DNA of 64,000 nt, taken from Rhodamnia argentea. Taxonomy: Eukaryota; Streptophyta; Magnoliopsida; Myrtales; Myrtaceae. The DNA is taken from assembly GCF_020921035.1 (NCBI RefSeq), contig NC_063159.1, positions 22,761,782 through 22,825,781 of the forward strand, given 5' to 3'. Position 1 is the stretch's first letter. Each line of letters starts with the position of its first letter. Below, piece by piece: positions 59,583 to 64,000 of the stretch. The notes under the pieces were generated by a model. That model worked only from the letters and a program-made list of their open reading frames with translations. It ran no database searches and was not told the DNA's origin. A program made the translations under genes and the position numbers.

Positions 59583-60716
59583 TTTGATCCCTTTTCCTTT
59601 CTTCGACCTCAAGCCCGAGCGATCGCCATTATGGGCCGCGGCGGAGAGCATGATTCGGAGTCTTCGGCAATGGGCTCGCCGCCGATTGATCCTTATCCCT
59701 TCATGCGCCTCACGAATATGGCCAAAGCCGAGCTCGAGTGGCCATGGTCGTGATGGCTATGAGTTGAGCTCAACCAACCAAGGCCGAGGCAACATAGCCG
59801 GTGGTTGGTGAATTGAAAGCTAAAGCTTGAGTGCAAGAGGTCATGGCACCAGCAAACTCGAGAGCCCTCGTCCCTCCCCCTTGTCGTCACCCTCAACTTC
59901 ATCAAGGACTCGAGCAGTCCTCATCGCCGACATCGCCGAACGGATGGATGAACGATGCCGACGATGGCCATGGATGAGCCGTGAGTCGCTCGTCCCGAGC
60001 CGTGTGCCGATCGTCCATGGAAAGAGGGGTCGGGCGGAGGAGAGATGGGGGAGAGAGAGAAAGGGGGGTTGTGAAGAGAAAAATTTTTCTTGTTTTTTAT
60101 TGGTGGGCCCCGTGCGACAAGTGTCACACGATGGTGGAGACGAGGATGACGTCGCCTTTACCCATTAGGTCCTCAATATTTTCTCGTGGTTAGAGAACTA
60201 TCGGAGCCCCTCAGAAATAACAAGAGAAAAAGTCACAAAAACCTTAAACTATGCTCATTGTAATATATTTATCTCAATTTTTTATGACACAAAAAATTCC
60301 AAGCTTTTATCCACGTGACATATACAAAAAAACCCCAAAATTGTAGGCATGTGATACATTTCATATGTATACAAGTTTAGGGTTCTTGGGGTAAATGTGC
60401 ACTTGTATAAATTTAAGGTAAATGTGTCATATTGGTAAAAGCTTGAAATTTTTTTCTATAAAAAAATTGAAGGTAAATGTGTGACAAAAGGCATAGTCTA
60501 GGATTTTTGGTGATTTTTTACAAAATGATGATAGATCAAAGGGCTTGATTGCAAAAAAGCGAAAGTTAGGGTACTCCATCGCAAGAATGTGAGTGAGATA
60601 TGAATATTTACGCTTTTTCCGCCGAGAGGAGTGTCTTCGAGAAGAAGAAGATAAAGAGTGTCTGTCCACTCTCTGCCTCGGCGGCTCAGTTGCACCTAGA
60701 GAGAGAGAGAGAGGAA
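59583..60716. other. GC-rich then AT-rich spacer before the complex I subunit gene
   Basis: 59590-60150 is unusually GC-rich with short overlapping frames on both strands and no domain. 60230-60590 is AT-rich with reiterated AATTTAAGGTAAATGTG-type phrases. A short GA tract (60699-60714) lies in the presumed 5' leader of the following gene. Confidence 0.45.
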
Positions 60717-63143
60717 ATGGAGAAGTACTTCGGGAATGCGTACCGGGGCGACCCGGGAGTGCCGCACGCCGACCCGGACAGGTTCGTGAACATATGGATC
60801 GGGTCCGCCGCTTTCTCCGCCCTCACCTGGTTCAACCCTTACATGTGGCAGCTCTCCAATCAATTCAAGTACCCTTCTCCTTCGCTTCTGCCTAGGGTTT
60901 GTCGTTGGTTGCCGGACTTATGTTTCTCATTACATCAACAGCTATTTTACCTCTGGAAGTGCTTGCAATGCGTCCCTTTTCTTCGTGTCCCGTTCTTTGT
61001 TGAATTGAGTCCACAAGCCGGAGAACCACTCTAGCTTAGGAATTCGATTGTTGAATGGGCGCTTCTGGTGTATGATTTCGTCGCGAGGAACTCTAGAAAT
61101 GGTTGGGTCTCCAAGTTACCCTGCCCTGAAGGTCCCGTGTGTGTGTGTGTGTGTGTGTCGGAATTCAGCCCACAGGCATGAATATTTTTGGTTTAAAGAG
61201 AATTGGGCTCGTGTGGAACTGTCGAGATGGCGTCAGCAATTTGAGTGTTGGTCTGGATTTTGGGCAGCTCCTTAACTGCATAAATACTGGCTTCTACTAC
61301 CTTTGCAGCCAAAGTTTTTGGAATTTGATCGAGCAAATAGTTACCTGGATGTGTCTTGTTGAGAGTGGAAACTGCATATCCGTGTTTCATTTCACGGCGT
61401 GGGACTATAGGTGGTTTGTGTCAGTGTTGCATATCTCCATTTGAATTTGTCATCTGCGCATGAAGATTGTGGTGAAGAGAACAAACTTGTTGCAATTAAT
61501 GAGATAACAATTGTTGGCTTGATATTTTTTTCTGTTAGCGGCATTAGTATTAGACTGGCAGAGCTGAATTCAGAACTGCATCAAAATAGTAGTTACCACA
61601 AATCTTTGACGCGTCTTTCAATGCTAGTACTTCCTTAGTTTGCTTCCTTTGATGCTTGTATGTTTGGACCAAATTACAGTCGAAGGCAATGTGCATTGGT
61701 GTAGGGAAGAACCGACTTGCTTGACATGTTGGAGATCATAGTTTCAGCATTTGTTAGATGTAGATGCTGGTGGGTCATGGGTCATGACTCACGACGTCTA
61801 GCCACTTCCAATCTTTATTTGCCACATTTTTGTTTTAGTTATCTTTTCTCCATGCTCCAATGATGTCTTTTTTTTTTTTTTTTTGGAGTACCATTGCTGC
61901 TTGAGGAATTTGAGCTTCTATGTTCTGATAATAAACATGATTAATCACAATTTTTTTATAATTTTGACTATCATAGGTGGCGCATTGTTGCAGCTTCACT
62001 TGATTGAACGTACTTTTTAACTGCTGCTTATTCAGCGTAAGGTTCCTGAAGCAGTGTGCATTGAAAAATTGAATGGACATCAGCTGTCATCCAGAGTTTC
62101 CTAGGCTATCTAATAATTGATGTACTTTAGCAACCTTTACAATGACTCAACAAGTTTATTAAGTTAAACGGAGCACCATCAAGCATTCTAAACAGATGTT
62201 GAGGTCTGCGTCCTAGCTTGGCACGGTGGAGTTGAACCCCAGCATTGAGCCAAAATGGGGGATAAAATTAAACAGTCGTTAAGGTCTGCGTCCTAGCTTT
62301 CTATGCAGACTTATGTTTGACCTTCCTGAGTCACTTGTCTGCTTTTAGGCTCATACAATTCTCAATCATTGATCTGGCTGAGTTGTGCACTATATCATAG
62401 TACCGTTAAACCATGATAGCTGGTTGTTGATTTTCTATATACATTCATGTATCATGGTGGAGAGCATCTAGTTTTAACCTTTTAACACCTTCTTCATACA
62501 CAATCAATTCTGTTTGGCATAGCCAAAGTGTTGAACCTGCTTTGTTCAAAACTGATCCCAATCTGGTGCTGAGTTATCTACACTCGCTGATTTATGTCAT
62601 ACTTAATCCTGAAATGACTGAGCATGATCTATCTTTTAGTCTAACTGCACTGCAGAAGACCATGGTGTATGAGTTTGTGCATGTTACTGCCTTCTTGTAC
62701 CATGCAAGGTTATTCCAGATTATTTAGGTTATTGAAAGTCAGCTTCAAGAAATGCTCGTCTCTCATCAATGGATATCTCTTTTAATCTTCATTACTGTGT
62801 TTGGTGATTCACGCCACATGTTTTATGGATTTTATTGTGCAGCTGGCATGACAAAGCCATGATGTTCGAGCACTATCACTGGAAGAAAGCCAAGGCTAAG
62901 AATCAGCCATATAAATTCAAGGTACACCCCTATAATTTCAAGCAGCATATAAATCTTATTTTCCTTTTGTCTATGAGGCCTCTTCAATTCAGGGTGCTGA
63001 TGGTTTTTTCTCTTCTCTTGATTAAAGCGCCTTTTGGATATTGTAACTGGTAATGAATGTTTCTGTTGTTGCAGTGGAATGAGTACATGGACAAGGACCA
63101 CAGGGACTCATACTATTTCAACTGGCCTGTTTACTTCCCATAG
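60717..63143 (+). CDS. Probable mitochondrial complex I accessory subunit (NDUFB11/ESSS-like)
   Basis: Exons are 60717-60868, 62843-62921 and 63075-63143, with GT-AG and phase-consistent junctions, giving 99 residues. The protein starts MEKYFGNAYRGDPGVPH, has one membrane-spanning stretch at about residues 26-48 (IWIGSAAFSALTWFNPYMW), then a charged C-terminal part (WHDKAMMFEHYHWKKAKAK, RDSYYFNWPVYFP). The single membrane span with an aromatic, charged tail is typical of membrane-arm accessory subunits of NADH:ubiquinone oxidoreductase. From memory it resembles the plant ESSS-type subunit. The exact subunit name is less certain than the gene structure. The ATG follows a GA-rich leader. Intron 1 is 2 kb and contains a (GT)n run (61136-61158). 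Confidence 0.8.
61136..61158. repeat. (GT)n microsatellite in intron
   Basis: About 11 GT units in intron 1 of the complex I subunit gene. Confidence 0.9.
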
Positions 63144-64000
63144 GATTTATCACTCTATGCGGTAGCCTTTGGGTACTGACCTTACTCAAATGACTTGAGT
63201 TTGTACAAGAGTTTGCTCTTGTTTCTCATGGTTCTCTTCCTTTTACCTTGTCTATTCCGGGTTCGAATGTTTCAGCAAAAACAAAACGTTGGCTTCTTAT
63301 GATGCCATGAATTGGATGGATGCACATGAATTGGCAGCTTTAAGCAACTTTTGCGATGTCCGGAGTGCTTCTCATCTTAGAGTGCTTGCGCCGTTTGCCC
63401 TATAAGTACTATTTTGGCCATTTCATTTGGTCCATGGAACACTTGTCCTTTTGTATTGCTCGTACTGATTCCGTATTTTAGGAAACTTAAAAGTTATTCA
63501 ACCGCAATAACCATGCCAAGTACAATTTTTACTCAAGACTTTGCTACTTTAGGACTTTTAGTTGAAATGCATCATTCCGAAATAGTAGTACTTGCTCTCC
63601 AATCTCAATAGTTAGTGATGCATTTAAGTATGATGATATTGAGCTACGCAACTCTTTATGTGGATCATTATTATCATTAGCTTTCTTAGTCATTACATTG
63701 CGATGAGCCATAAGGATTTTTGGTAAAGCAAACAATAGCAAATTGGCTAATATTGATGTACTTGTACATGGTCCATTGTTGCCCATGGTCGTCGTCACCA
63801 CCCGCTAGCTCTTACCAAGCCCTCCTGGAAGGATTGTTGGACGAGGAGGAGGGGATGGTCGACGGAGGGTGGTGGCGACGAAGCAGCATGCTACGTCCTA
63901 AGGAGGGGAAGAGTGAGTATGTTAGGGTTTAGATTTTTTGCGAGATTTCCCACAAGAGTATGAGAGCATTTTTATGGTACAGTCTCTCATGGTCGACCCC
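63144..64000. other. 3' flank, no gene recognised
   Basis: 3' untranslated region of the preceding gene, then unannotated DNA with a GC-rich patch (about 63780-63905). No exon is supported. Confidence 0.5.

Noticed and set aside
59584..60193. Several overlapping frames on both strands
   Set aside because: High GC content keeps frames open by chance. There are no domains and no splice logic.
57110..60230. One large composite transposon
   Set aside because: The left MITE-like text has no inverted partner near 60200. Only the inner hAT-type element has matching ends.

Overview
The window is nuclear DNA of a flowering plant, most likely a woody rosid dicot. Evidence: GT-AG introns of 0.1-6.4 kb, plant-type gene families (UGT86A, SAUR, TKI1, TAF8, EMC5), AT-rich spacers, GA/CT microsatellites in leaders, and many plant transposons (hAT, Ty1/copia, PIF/Harbinger-like MITEs). 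A myrtle-family origin is only a guess from the repeat style. No bacterial, organellar or viral genes, CRISPR arrays or tRNA/rRNA genes were seen.

Layout. 1-5.8 kb: gene-free, with repeats. 5.84-8.77 kb: an almost intact hAT transposon with a perfect 8-bp target duplication and four in-frame stops. 9.78-11.64 kb (-): a two-exon UGT86A-type glycosyltransferase. 11.7-15.1 kb: repeat-rich spacer with a decayed 21-bp minisatellite. 15.09-20.46 kb (-): a 13-exon SANT/Myb gene resembling TSL-kinase interacting protein 1. 24.0-40.5 kb (-): one long gene. Its 5' half encodes a degenerate phosphoglycerate-kinase-like protein and its 3' half a TrmB-type tRNA (guanine-N7) methyltransferase. A 6.4-kb intron between methyltransferase exons holds an older copia remnant with a younger, internally deleted copia nested in it. 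44.9-48.8 kb (+): EMC5/MMgT. 50.3 kb (+): a SAUR gene. 53.1-54.2 kb (-): TAF8 with a single-exon coding region. 56-60 kb: repeats, including a hAT-type non-autonomous element (58.15-59.58 kb) carrying a piece of an MSI1-like WD40 gene. 60.7-63.1 kb (+): a three-exon, 99-residue protein, probably a mitochondrial complex I membrane-arm subunit.

The genes are independent plant transcription units with no operon-like logic. The most noteworthy object is the apparent fusion of a catalytically degenerate PGK with a tRNA m7G methyltransferase. All exon phases join without a stop between the two halves, but one junction uses a non-canonical (AA) acceptor in this sequence. Exon borders were worked out by hand from splice dinucleotides, phase and remembered family sequence, and may be a few bases off.
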